This document shows positions 1 to 6,909 of a stretch of DNA of 49,668 nucleotides, one piece after another. Position 1 is the first letter of the stretch. The number at the start of each line of letters is the position of its first letter. The stretch spans positions 1 through 49,668 of IMG/VR virus record IMGVR_UViG_3300009009_000017. One strand, written 5' to 3'. The position numbers and the translations under genes are program-made. Origin of the DNA: a virus. The notes under the pieces were generated by a model. It worked only from the letters and a program-made list of their open reading frames with translations. It ran no database searches and was not told the DNA's origin.

Positions 1-441
1 AGAATAAGTTTTGCCATTTATAAATGTTTCACCAGGTATAATTGTATTTTCTGTTCTATTAAAAACTTCATCTTTAAACTGTTTTTTATAACAATCTCTG
101 CATAAATCAGTATTTGATAATGGCTCAAAATTAGCAAGTCCACATTCTGGACAATAATGCAAAATTTGTTTTTCATGTTCTTTATTTTCTTCATTTTCTT
201 CATATTCTTCTTTGAAACACGTATTACATAAAGGTGTTGCAGCATTTGGCAACAAAATTATATTTTCACATTTTGGACAATAATGGTTGCCATCATCGTT
301 CACATAAGTTCCAGCATATTCACTCATTTTAATCATCCTTTCTTTCTCTAATTGCAAATCAATTGCATTGCAAATTTTATTTTCTTGCTCATTTGCTAAA
401 ATGCCAAGTTTTATTAGAATTTTTTCAATTAATTTTTTCAT
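1..441 (-). CDS. Double zinc-ribbon protein (3' end cut by window edge)
   Basis: An open frame of 147 codons runs off the left edge without a stop. It starts at an ATG seven bases after a GGAG ribosome site; a later in-frame ATG at 327 has a GAAAGG site and is a weaker alternative. Two CxxC-x13-CxxC zinc ribbons are visible (C55/C58/C72/C75 and C97/C100/C114/C117), separated by an acidic Glu/Lys-rich linker. Such proteins usually bind nucleic acid or a protein partner, but no specific function can be assigned. It is the last visible gene of the minus-strand block and follows another zinc-ribbon gene by 17 bases, so the two are probably co-transcribed. Confidence 0.75.
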   Translation of the reverse strand, partial: MKKLIEKILIKLGILANEQENKICNAIDLQLEKERMIKMSEYAGTYVNDDGNHYCPKCENIILLPNAATPLCNTCFKEEYEENEENKEHEKQILHYCPECGLANFEPLSNTDLCRDCYKKQFKDEVFNRTENTIIPGETFINGKTYS

Positions 442-458
442 AAGTTTCTCCATTTTTT

Positions 459-800
459 TTAAATTTTTGTTATGGCAATATTTGTTATCATATAATTTAT
501 ATGATGCTTGACTGTTTTGTGAAATAACCTTAATGCATTACTACAATCTCCTGTTGTTATTTCTTTTATTTTCAGTTCATCTAAATTATTATCATTTTCA
601 GTATATGTAAAAATAAATTTATATAATTTAGGCTTAGGTTTTTGTATATTAAGTTTTTTAATTTCTGAACTTTTAATATTAGCAATATTAAATTCCATTT
701 CTTTTATAAGCTGATGTTCGTTTTCATAGCAATATTTGCAATAATATATACCTGCTTTTTTTGTATATTCTCCGCATATTCTACATCTTTCAGTATCCAT
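459..800 (-). CDS. Zinc-ribbon protein, unknown function
   Basis: 113 residues beginning with a compact zinc ribbon, C6/C9 and C21/C24, followed by a Lys-rich middle and a hydrophobic C-terminus. An ATG start lies behind a GAAAGGA sequence at a slightly long spacing. The N-terminus resembles the ribbon of the next gene downstream, so the two may share a role. No catalytic motif was seen. Function unknown. Confidence 0.7.
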   Translation of the reverse strand: MDTERCRICGEYTKKAGIYYCKYCYENEHQLIKEMEFNIANIKSSEIKKLNIQKPKPKLYKFIFTYTENDNNLDELKIKEITTGDCSNALRLFHKTVKHHINYMITNIAITKI

Positions 801-817
801 TTAAATAAAATATCCTT

Positions 818-1339
818 TCATTTTAAATAATTAAAATTTATGTTTATTATGCTTGTATCATATATCGGATTAATCCTATATTTTATTTTTTTGACAGAAT
901 CTTTTACCCTTTTTGCTAGTGTTTGTTCTGTCAAATATATCTTAAACTTTCTGCTATAGTTTTCAGCAATATCTTTATAAGTCATTTTATAAAAATATTT
1001 ACATTTTACAATATATTTATTTTCAAAGGTAAGAGCATTGATTGCTTTATCAATATTATCAACCTGATTTCTCCTTTCCAACAATTTTGTTTTTGCTCTT
1101 GCCAATAATTCTCTGATTATTTGATGATTCATTTTGTGGGCTGTTTCTCTTTTCAATACTTGTTTCTCTACCTCTGAATATATAATACTTACGTCTCTTA
1201 CTCCAAAAAAAGTGGCATGTTTGTAGTATTCTAGTTCCGATAAGTCTTCCTGTCTCAGTAGTTTTTCGTAATATTCTATGTTACTTTCAATTATCGATAT
1301 TTCTGTTTTTATAGAAATATAGTTATATAAAATTTTCAC
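818..1339 (-). CDS. Sigma-region-4-like late transcription regulator (ArpU/RinA-like)
   Basis: 173 residues with a GTG start preceded by AAAGGG. The N-terminal two thirds is helical with many charged residues. The C-terminal part, about residues 105-155 (around KYFYKMTYKDIAENY and LAKRVKDSVKKIKYR), has the spacing of a sigma-70 region 4 helix-turn-helix. Small proteins of this type in Gram-positive phages (ArpU and RinA families) switch on late genes. The assignment rests on domain shape and length only. It is far from the terminase genes in this linear window, which is unusual for a late activator unless the genome is circularly permuted or this block is a separate element. Confidence 0.55.
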   Translation of the reverse strand: MKILYNYISIKTEISIIESNIEYYEKLLRQEDLSELEYYKHATFFGVRDVSIIYSEVEKQVLKRETAHKMNHQIIRELLARAKTKLLERRNQVDNIDKAINALTFENKYIVKCKYFYKMTYKDIAENYSRKFKIYLTEQTLAKRVKDSVKKIKYRINPIYDTSIININFNYLK

Positions 1340-1394
1340 ATATAATCAGCCCTTTCTGCTATAATATAAAAAAAGGCTGTCGGATAAATTTTTC

Positions 1395-1423
1395 AGAGTA
1401 GGTGTTGCCCTACTCTTTTTTTT
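1395..1423 (+). terminator. Hairpin with T-run, reads as a plus-strand terminator
   Basis: AGAGTAGG and CCTACTCT form an 8-bp stem around a short loop and are followed by eight T on the plus strand. No plus-strand gene precedes it, so it either stops antisense transcription or acts as a leader or spacer hairpin between the minus genes on either side. Confidence 0.45.
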
Positions 1424-1431
1424 ATTTTAAA

Positions 1432-1614
1432 TTACAAAATTAGCAATGCTAATATATTTAAAATTAAAAGTATGCTAAAAAGTATAATTTTAATTTTATT
1501 ATCAAAATAATTTGGTAAATCTATTTGTTCATGTATAAATACTATTAAAGCAACAATACATACAACAATTGCAATTATATTTAATATTGCTGCTATAATA
1601 TTTAAAGTAATCAT
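1432..1614 (-). CDS. Small two-helix membrane protein
   Basis: 60 residues with two hydrophobic helices (about 3-27 and 40-60) joined by a short polar loop (HEQIDLPNYFDNK). The ATG overlaps the stop of the preceding gene as ATGA, which implies translational coupling. Holin, antiholin or superinfection-exclusion roles are possible, but nothing in the sequence decides between them. Confidence 0.65.
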   Translation of the reverse strand: MITLNIIAAILNIIAIVVCIVALIVFIHEQIDLPNYFDNKIKIILFSILLILNILALLIL

Positions 1615-1898
1615 TCTTCATTCTCCTTCAGTACATTTTCTACTATAGCATTTTCTATTTTAAATTTTATGTTATAGTAGTTTCCAACTCTATAACTTGA
1701 GAAATCATCATCTCCATAAACGGGCAATCTGTAAATAGGCAATTGGAAAAATGCATTATTATTTTCAAAATACATAAGAAAATGATTATCTTTTTGCTCT
1801 ATTTGTATCAGTTTACAATTACACTCTTTAAATTTTGTGTAATCTTCCGCATTTGGTTTTTTCTTAATCAATCCTTGTTCAATAAAATCAACCAACAT
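1611..1898 (-). CDS. Hypothetical protein, 95 aa
   Basis: An ATG start sits behind a GGAGG site. The protein is mixed alpha/beta-like, rich in aromatic residues in the middle (FFQLPIYRLPVYGDDD), with an acidic C-terminus. It is coupled by a 4-base overlap to the small membrane protein downstream. Family not recognised. Confidence 0.65.
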   Translation of the reverse strand: MLVDFIEQGLIKKKPNAEDYTKFKECNCKLIQIEQKDNHFLMYFENNNAFFQLPIYRLPVYGDDDFSSYRVGNYYNIKFKIENAIVENVLKENEE

Positions 1899-1901
1899 AT
1901 C

Positions 1902-2063
1902 CTAAATCCTCCATATATAATTATTACATATTTTGTATTTCATATTATTTTTTATTATTTTGTTTTCCAATTCTGTAATCATATCTGCTGTAAGTCTGCC
2001 AATATATATGTTTCCATAGTCCTTGAAAACACTATATTTTGCATTTATTATTTTATTTTTCAT
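1902..2063 (-). CDS. Hypothetical protein, 53 aa
   Basis: The start is chosen at the ATG behind GAGGG with an 8-base gap, which overlaps the end of the upstream gene by 11 bases. A longer frame up to 2105 has no ribosome site. The central stretch YGNIYIGRLTADMITELENKI suggests a small beta-hairpin followed by a helix. Function unknown. Confidence 0.55.
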   Translation of the reverse strand: MKNKIINAKYSVFKDYGNIYIGRLTADMITELENKIIKNNMKYKICNNYIWRI

Positions 2064-2352
2064 TATCACAACCCTCATTTTCATGTTCTTCACTATACAA
2101 TTCATCCTTAATTTTTGTTAAATCTTCAAGTTGGTAAGTGAATAAATCTGTAAATAAATCAGCTTCATGAAATCCTAAACTCGGTATCTGTAAAACTGTT
2201 TCAAAAAGCTTAAGTTTATTAGCAATTTTAAGTTGTTTAGCTATTTGTTTTAATTCATGTAGCTGGATAAACTCAACCTCTGGTAATTCTGTTGGATGTA
2301 TTCCACCTGATTCATTTATGAATATTCTTTTTATATCTTCTTCTTTTAACAT
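2053..2352 (-). CDS. Hypothetical protein, 99 aa
   Basis: The ATG start is favoured over a GTG three codons upstream because GAAAGG lies eight bases before the ATG. The protein is largely helical with an acidic tail ending in EHENEGCDNEK, a composition typical of small early phage proteins. No motif recognised. Confidence 0.6.
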   Translation of the reverse strand: MLKEEDIKRIFINESGGIHPTELPEVEFIQLHELKQIAKQLKIANKLKLFETVLQIPSLGFHEADLFTDLFTYQLEDLTKIKDELYSEEHENEGCDNEK

Positions 2353-2372
2353 AATTTTCACCTTTCGTTTTT

Positions 2373-2582
2373 TTAATTAAAATCATTTATAAATTTTTTC
2401 ATTTCTTCAACAGTATTAAGATTTCCAGTAAAAAATAGAATAGCACCTAATTCAATAGCCATATGATTTTTTGTTTCTTCATGTTTTTTCATATCAGATA
2501 CAAAACTCCCCCACATATCTTTAGGTTTTAAATATTCTAAAGCTCTTTTTTTACACCAATTCAAATGTTCTTCTCTATTCAT
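2373..2582 (-). CDS. Conserved small phage protein (NREEHLxWCKxRALEYL type)
   Basis: 69 residues. The start is at the ATG after GAGGTG, overlapping the previous gene by eight bases. The opening NREEHLNWCKKRALEYL and the later MKKHEETKNHMAIELGA match my memory of a widespread small phage protein of unknown function found in early or late-early operons of Gram-positive phages. No catalytic residues are apparent; a helical protein-interaction role is likely. Confidence 0.65.
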   Translation of the reverse strand: MNREEHLNWCKKRALEYLKPKDMWGSFVSDMKKHEETKNHMAIELGAILFFTGNLNTVEEMKKFINDFN

Positions 2583-3045
2583 GGCCACACCTCTTAGTTT
2601 TAGACAAATAAATATCCAATATATTATTGTCAATATTAAATATTCTTTTGGTTACACAGAAATATTCACCAGATATCATGAGAATTTCATTTTGTTGAGG
2701 CACAAAATTTATAGATATCTTTTTGATTTCTTGATATTTTTCATTTCCAGTAAGTTCTGGATGAATCAAAATAAATTTAACATTATTTTTTGTTTCTTCC
2801 AGTTCATTTAATATTTTTTTCAAAACATCTGTTGTTGTAGACAACTTTAAAATATCTGATTTAACAAAGTTTAAATCAATAATCATTTTTTTAATATAGT
2901 CTTGATCATATTCCTTTTTATCTTTTTCGATTTTAATCCTTTCATTTAATGCAGTATTATAATCGCATTTATCTTTCAGCATTATAAAATCGTCTTCTAA
3001 TTGCTTATTTAATTTATCATACACTGAATCTGCCAAAATATACAT
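2575..3045 (-). CDS. Hypothetical coiled-coil protein, 156 aa
   Basis: The ATG start is five bases behind GGAGG; a TTG four codons upstream lacks spacing. Residues about 15-95 are strongly helical and charged, probably a coiled coil. The C-terminal third is beta-rich (ILMISGEYFCVTKRIFNID). Function unknown. Its end overlaps the next gene, so the two are probably co-translated. Confidence 0.6.
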   Translation of the reverse strand: MYILADSVYDKLNKQLEDDFIMLKDKCDYNTALNERIKIEKDKKEYDQDYIKKMIIDLNFVKSDILKLSTTTDVLKKILNELEETKNNVKFILIHPELTGNEKYQEIKKISINFVPQQNEILMISGEYFCVTKRIFNIDNNILDIYLSKTKRCGHE

Positions 3046-3190
3046 TTCATCCTCCAATTTAATTTATCATTTTTTCTTTCAAAATTGTGCCTTAAATTGA
3101 CTGCGGAAATTTATGTATAAATCTATGCTTTTTCTTTTTGTAGATTATAGTGTTGTATTTTTGGAAATATAAATGATGATTATTTCTGTA

Positions 3191-3520
3191 TTATAAAAAA
3201 ACTTCATCATCTTCAAAAAACATTTGGTCATGACTAACGCCAAAAAATTCACATATTCTAAGTCTTAATTCTAATCGAGGTCTATTTATATGTTGTTTTT
3301 CTATTAAAGCCAATTCAGATACAGATATGTAAATTTTTTCAGCCAAATCTTTTTGTATCATATTTTTCCATACCCTGTACTTTTGTACATTATTTTTTAA
3401 CTTTGGTTTAGTTTTTATTTTAATCTGAGCTGGTCTTACAAGTTCAAAAACTTCTTTACTTGCCTTTTCTAATTCATCAATGTTAAATGGTGATTCCATA
3501 AAATTTTTCTTATTTTTCAT
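3191..3520 (-). CDS. XRE-family helix-turn-helix regulator
   Basis: 109 residues with a basic N-terminal extension of about 45 residues, then an XRE-type DNA-binding domain (about 48-105). Its helix-turn-helix lies around IQKDLAEKIYISVSELALIEK. The domain ends with LRICEFFGVSHDQMFF, the usual final helix of HTH_3 domains. It would bind operator DNA as a dimer. It is in the same orientation as the stronger repressor candidate at 4913-5152. The 133 bases upstream of the gene's end (3058-3190) hold no gene. Confidence 0.75.
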   Translation of the reverse strand: MKNKKNFMESPFNIDELEKASKEVFELVRPAQIKIKTKPKLKNNVQKYRVWKNMIQKDLAEKIYISVSELALIEKQHINRPRLELRLRICEFFGVSHDQMFFEDDEVFL

Positions 3521-3526
3521 ATGTTT

Positions 3527-3853
3527 TTATCCTATAATCCTTTCTTCTATAATTTCTTGATATCTGCCATCACAGATATCATTTGCAGTAACAAGCATTG
3601 TTTCTCTCCTGTTTTCTAAACCAACGTTAATACAAAATTTATTTGGGTATATTTTTTTAACCATGCCCGTATAATATTTAAGATTTTTTAACTTTTTATT
3701 TTTGCTAATCCTACCATCTTCTTTAAATGTAAAATTAATTATATTGCCTATTTTAAGCTTATTAATATATTCAGTTGCTCTGCTGTTGAAAATTAAGTTT
3801 ATGTCATCATCAAAATGCAAATCAAACATTTTCATATTTTTATTTTTTTTCAT
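3527..3853 (-). CDS. Hypothetical protein, 108 aa
   Basis: The ATG start is behind a perfect AGGAGG site. The protein is basic with beta-rich stretches (GNIINFTFKEDG, YYTGMVKKIYPNKFCINVG), reminiscent of a small OB- or SH3-like barrel. Only fold-level resemblance can be claimed. It lies between the replication protein and an XRE regulator and is probably in their operon. Confidence 0.6.
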   Translation of the reverse strand: MKKNKNMKMFDLHFDDDINLIFNSRATEYINKLKIGNIINFTFKEDGRISKNKKLKNLKYYTGMVKKIYPNKFCINVGLENRRETMLVTANDICDGRYQEIIEERIIG

Positions 3854-3865
3854 AAGTTCCTCCTA

Positions 3866-4687
3866 TTATTTAATATATTCAATATTGTCATATAAATTTT
3901 CGAAAAAATCATCATCATATTTTCTCTGTTCGTAATTTGTAGACTGCTGTGGCTTGTTGTTGTAAACTTTAGCTTTATATTCTGTATAATTTTCGTCTAA
4001 ATAGTCAATATAACCACTGTTGAAGAAAGTAGAGCCATACTTATAATCTAAGCTCGGAAACTCCTTTCTTCTTTCAGCAACATATTTTAAATATCTATTA
4101 ATTATTTCTTTAGATTTATCCAAACCTAAATTATAAAAATATTCCTTTGATTTTTTATTAACAGATGCCTTCCCTTTTTTATTAGGGAATAAAGACCAGA
4201 GGTTTTCAAAATTTTCTTCAATCGCCAATATATTATTATTAGTTAAATCATTATTAGTATGATCATTATTTAGTAGTCCTTCGTTTTCTACTTGTAGGTT
4301 TTCTACTTGTAGGTTTTCGGCGAGTAGACTATTTTCGTGGCTTTGAGCTACTACCCTATTTTCGGCAACAAGTGGAGTATCTTGGTTTTGAGGGTATTCA
4401 TAAACATATGTTTCCCATTTTATAATTTTACATTTATCTCTAATTGGAAATCTTTTTATATAATTGTATTTTTTAAGCTCATTTATTCCAGAAATTACAG
4501 ACTTTTCACCATCTTTTGATTGATTAATTAAATCTTGCATAACTACTTCCCAATCATCAGGTTTGCTTAATAGATAAGATAAAATGCCTTTGGCCTTCCA
4601 TGATAAGTTTTTATCACTTAGAAAATTTTTATTTAAAATTACATATGGATTGTTTTTATCCTTTTGAACTCTTATTATTTTACTCAT
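3866..4687 (-). CDS. Replication initiator / replisome organiser (winged-helix + DnaD-like)
   Basis: 273 residues. The ATG is chosen because AAGGAG lies ten bases upstream; a TTG three codons earlier would leave a one-base gap. Residues about 25-80 form a winged helix (WKAKGILSYLLSK, then ISGINELKKYNYIKR), as in phage replication proteins that bind the origin. A low-complexity linker carries a repeated LQVEN. A C-terminal helical region, about 158-235, has the look of a DnaD/helicase-loading segment (FENLWSLFPNKKGK). The last 26 residues (QSTNYEQR followed by YDDDFFENLYDNI) nearly match the end of the other replisome organiser at 45400-46587, which suggests a shared partner such as the helicase or its loader. 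Confidence 0.75.
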   Translation of the reverse strand: MSKIIRVQKDKNNPYVILNKNFLSDKNLSWKAKGILSYLLSKPDDWEVVMQDLINQSKDGEKSVISGINELKKYNYIKRFPIRDKCKIIKWETYVYEYPQNQDTPLVAENRVVAQSHENSLLAENLQVENLQVENEGLLNNDHTNNDLTNNNILAIEENFENLWSLFPNKKGKASVNKKSKEYFYNLGLDKSKEIINRYLKYVAERRKEFPSLDYKYGSTFFNSGYIDYLDENYTEYKAKVYNNKPQQSTNYEQRKYDDDFFENLYDNIEYIK

Positions 4688-4870
4688 ATATTTCAATCTC
4701 CTTAAAAACTTGAATAATCTATCTTAATTATTAAAATTTATATCATTTAAAACTGAAAACTTGACTATATTTCTAAATTATGTTAAATTGTAAAAAGTAG
4801 TATTAAAAAAATGTTGCAATAATGTTAATTTATAATTGCAATAATAAAATTTGTGAATAAAATATTTTTA

Positions 4871-4904
4871 AAGAAGTGTTACCTGGCAACGGCAGACACT
4901 TCTT
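4871..4904. terminator. Stem-loop after the XRE repressor gene
   Basis: AAGAAGTGT and ACACTTCTT make a 9-bp stem with a 16-base GC-rich loop, just downstream of the repressor stop on the minus strand. Short A/T runs flank both sides, so it could end or attenuate transcription before the replication gene. The 180 bases to its left are AT-rich with two copies of TTGCAATAAT and hold no gene. Confidence 0.5.
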
Positions 4905-4912
4905 TTTGCTGT

Positions 4913-5152
4913 TTATGCAACATTTGAATCTAAAAAAATCTGGTCAAGTGTTACATTTAAAGTACATGCGACATCTATCATTTCATCTATTGTAAATTTT
5001 TTATTTCTTTTTCTGTTAAGTTTTAAATTAAATAATGCTCTATCCATTTCTATTTTTTCAGCAACTTCACTTTGTGTGAATCCATTCAGAACAATATATG
5101 CTTTTATAACCTGTGCATAGTTTTTGTTCATTTTTACTTTAACTAAATTCAT
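4913..5152 (-). CDS. XRE-family repressor (candidate immunity repressor)
   Basis: 79 residues. The helix-turn-helix is at about residues 24-47 (FTQSEVAEKIEMDRALFNLKL), and the protein ends with the typical LNVTLDQIFLD last helix. An AAGGGAG site precedes the ATG. It is transcribed from a perfect consensus promoter at 5185-5213 and diverges from the ribbon-helix-helix gene at 5318. This is the usual layout of a repressor facing an alternative-direction operon. It contains only a DNA-binding domain, with no peptidase or C-terminal oligomerisation domain, so induction would not be by RecA-type self-cleavage. Confidence 0.8.
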   Translation of the reverse strand: MNLVKVKMNKNYAQVIKAYIVLNGFTQSEVAEKIEMDRALFNLKLNRKRNKKFTIDEMIDVACTLNVTLDQIFLDSNVA

Positions 5153-5184
5153 TTATGACACTCCCTTGTTATGTAATAATTATT

Positions 5185-5213
5185 ATTATACTTACTATGA
5201 AAAAACATGTCAA
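5185..5213 (-). promoter_or_regulatory. Consensus sigma-A promoter for the XRE repressor
   Basis: On the minus strand, TTGACA and TATAAT are separated by exactly 17 bases and lie about 30 bases upstream of the repressor start. Confidence 0.85.
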
Positions 5214-5263
5214 ATAAGTTTTTATATTTATAAACAATATGTTATTTAATAAAAAGCGATGTA

Positions 5264-5292
5264 TTGCAAATGTATATACACTATGATATAAT
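5264..5292 (+). promoter_or_regulatory. Plus-strand promoter of the maintenance cassette
   Basis: TTGCAA, 17 bases, then TATAAT preceded by TGA (an extended -10). It lies 25 bases before the ribbon-helix-helix start codon and is divergent from the repressor promoter, with about 50 bases between the two -35 boxes. Confidence 0.75.
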
Positions 5293-5317
5293 TATTAAAA
5301 ACTATGGAGGAAAACAA

Positions 5318-5494
5318 ATGCCTGCCGTATATATTAGATTAAATAAAACAAAAGATGCCGATGTTATAAAGTTTTTAGAATTGCAATCAAATAAAACTCT
5401 AGCTATTAAATTTGTAATAAGGAAATTGATAAAACAAATTGGTTATAAAGATATTTTTAAAATTATAGATTTTAAAAATGTTAAAATTAAATAA
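5318..5494 (+). CDS. Ribbon-helix-helix-like DNA-binding protein
   Basis: 58 residues. The start is placed at the ATG after GGAGG; an upstream TTG-initiated frame lies inside the promoter. The opening beta strand VYIRLNKTKD is followed by two helices (ADVIKFLELQ and LAIKFVIRKLIKQIG), with an NK turn between them. This pattern is seen in small RHH regulators and in partition or mobilisation accessory proteins of plasmids and integrative elements. It is the first gene of the plus-strand cassette and may autoregulate it. Confidence 0.65.
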   Translation: MPAVYIRLNKTKDADVIKFLELQSNKTLAIKFVIRKLIKQIGYKDIFKIIDFKNVKIK

Positions 5495-5521
5495 TTTTGA
5501 AGTTTCACAAAGGAATAAATT

Positions 5522-5677
5522 ATGCTTTTAAAATTGTTAAAATACTTGTTTAAATTTGATAGTAAAAGAAAACAAAAAGAAAAAGAAATTCCAAAAATCA
5601 TACTTGGCAATAAAACTGTAGAATATGACAGTAATTTGCTAAGGGATGAAGAAGAAATTAAAACAAAATTGAAATAG
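5522..5677 (+). CDS. Small basic protein, 51 aa
   Basis: The ATG follows AAAGGA. A hydrophobic N-terminal helix (LLKLLKYLFKF) is followed by a run of Lys/Arg/Glu and a short beta segment (IILGNKTVEYD). It may be a membrane-peripheral peptide. Its stop lies inside the left arm of the hairpin that opens the following leader. Function unknown. Confidence 0.55.
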   Translation: MLLKLLKYLFKFDSKRKQKEKEIPKIILGNKTVEYDSNLLRDEEEIKTKLK

Positions 5678-5783
5678 CAGTGCCTAACCTGACAAATTAA
5701 AACACTGCTAAATCAATAATACTTCTAGGGATATTATATAACCCCTGGAGTAAAAATACAATATTCTGGAAGGGGTGTTTTTT
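5675..5783 (+). promoter_or_regulatory. Structured leader with alternative hairpins before the VbhA-like gene
   Basis: A stem TAGCAGTG/CACTGCTA (5675-5682 with 5703-5710) is followed by TCTAGGG/CCCTGGA (5724-5730 with 5743-5749). The CCCC of the second hairpin can instead pair as ACCCCT (5741-5746) with AGGGGT (5771-5776), directly before GTTTTTT. The latter looks like a terminator and also covers the ribosome site of the next gene. The two folds exclude each other, as in an attenuator. A CCTA in the first loop could also pair with TAGG at 5726. Confidence 0.5.
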
Positions 5784-5972
5784 ATGAATAAAATTTCATT
5801 AACAAATCAAGAAATATTTTTTATAGAAAAAAATGTTGCAGGAACATTGGCAATAGAAAATTGTTACCCGTCTATTTCAGGAAGAATAATTACTAGAAAT
5901 TTTCTTTCTGGGAAAATTACATCAGAAGAAGCGATAAAAAGAATTAAATTATTAAATGGGGTGAGAGCATGA
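5784..5972 (+). CDS. VbhA-antitoxin-like small protein
   Basis: 62 residues. The ATG lies nine bases after AAGGGG; a GTG three codons earlier is inside the ribosome site. The pattern of an N-terminal helix ending in LAIENCYPS, followed by RNFLSGKITSEEAIKRIKLL, resembles the VbhA antitoxin domain that inhibits Fic toxins. No Fic protein is encoded in the window, so it may be an orphan or may have another role, for example in regulation of the translocase operon. Its stop overlaps the next start as ATGA. Confidence 0.55.
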   Translation: MNKISLTNQEIFFIEKNVAGTLAIENCYPSISGRIITRNFLSGKITSEEAIKRIKLLNGVRA

Positions 5973-6901
5973 GGAATTTAGGTGTTAGAATAACAGGCTT
6001 TCTAATTTTTTTATTATGCTTAACTGGTGTGGTTGCTACTATATTGCTTAGCATATCACACAATGTAAAAGATGTTGATAAAATTGGATTGCCACAAATA
6101 GCTTATATATTTACTGTTATATTTTCAGGATTGAGCATATTTTCTGCAAATTGTTTTATAAGTAAAATTAAGACACACTACAGAAATCATTATAGTAAAA
6201 TATTGTTGCTCAGGGCTGGCTTACTTGTGTTTATGGTATACAACAATTATGGATTCTTTTTGGCAGAATTAAATATAACAACAAACATAGATAAAGTAAT
6301 GTATTTTATTTTGTGTGTATTGCTTGATTTTGGAATCATTACACTTTTACCTTTTTCATTTGATAGAATGTTACTCAATTACTCATTTTCAAAAGAAAAA
6401 TTAAACAATAATAGTATTATAGACATAGCTAAAATGTATTTTTTAAATAAATTTTTTCCAATCACACAAAAAATCAAGCATGAATATAACAATAATTTAA
6501 ATTCCTTGATTGACAACAGTTTAGAAGTAGAAGTAAAAGAAATCAAGGAAAAACCTAAACTTAGAGTATTGAATTATAGAACTACTTTAAGGCTTGAAAA
6601 CAAAAAAAATGGCTCTGATATTTGCGGCGTAAATGATTCAAAAGAATCAAATTATAACAGCGATACAGAGTCAAAAAGAAATGATGACTTTGTCAGCGTA
6701 AACGATTTAGAAATTGTCAGAAATGCAATATTAAATAATCAAAATGAAAATAATATTGCACCTTCACTGTCTGACTTAGAAAAATTAACTGAATTGCCGA
6801 AAAGGACAATTCAGGCAGCTAAAAGAGAGCTGGACAAAGAAGGAATAATAAAGACAGAAGGCAATAAGACATTTGTAGTTGCTGAAAAAGAATTGAATTG
6901 A
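5969..6901 (+). CDS. Four-helix membrane protein with C-terminal winged helix
   Basis: 310 residues. Four hydrophobic segments are visible at about 8-30, 42-64, 78-100 and 110-132. A charged linker follows, and a C-terminal domain (about 245-310) reads as a winged helix (PSLSDLEKLTELPKRTIQAAKRELDKE, then GNKTFVV). A membrane-anchored DNA-binding protein next to an FtsK-like translocase suggests that it tethers or loads DNA for transfer or segregation. It is coupled to its neighbours by overlaps on both sides. The family is not named; similar gene pairs occur in conjugative and integrative elements of Gram-positive bacteria. Confidence 0.6.
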   Translation: MRNLGVRITGFLIFLLCLTGVVATILLSISHNVKDVDKIGLPQIAYIFTVIFSGLSIFSANCFISKIKTHYRNHYSKILLLRAGLLVFMVYNNYGFFLAELNITTNIDKVMYFILCVLLDFGIITLLPFSFDRMLLNYSFSKEKLNNNSIIDIAKMYFLNKFFPITQKIKHEYNNNLNSLIDNSLEVEVKEIKEKPKLRVLNYRTTLRLENKKNGSDICGVNDSKESNYNSDTESKRNDDFVSVNDLEIVRNAILNNQNENNIAPSLSDLEKLTELPKRTIQAAKRELDKEGIIKTEGNKTFVVAEKELN

Positions 6902-6909
6902 GGTGTGAT

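Noticed and set aside
18-245. A 75-codon minus-strand frame
   Set aside because: It overlaps in another frame the zinc-ribbon gene that runs off the left edge, which has two clear CxxC pairs and a good ribosome site.
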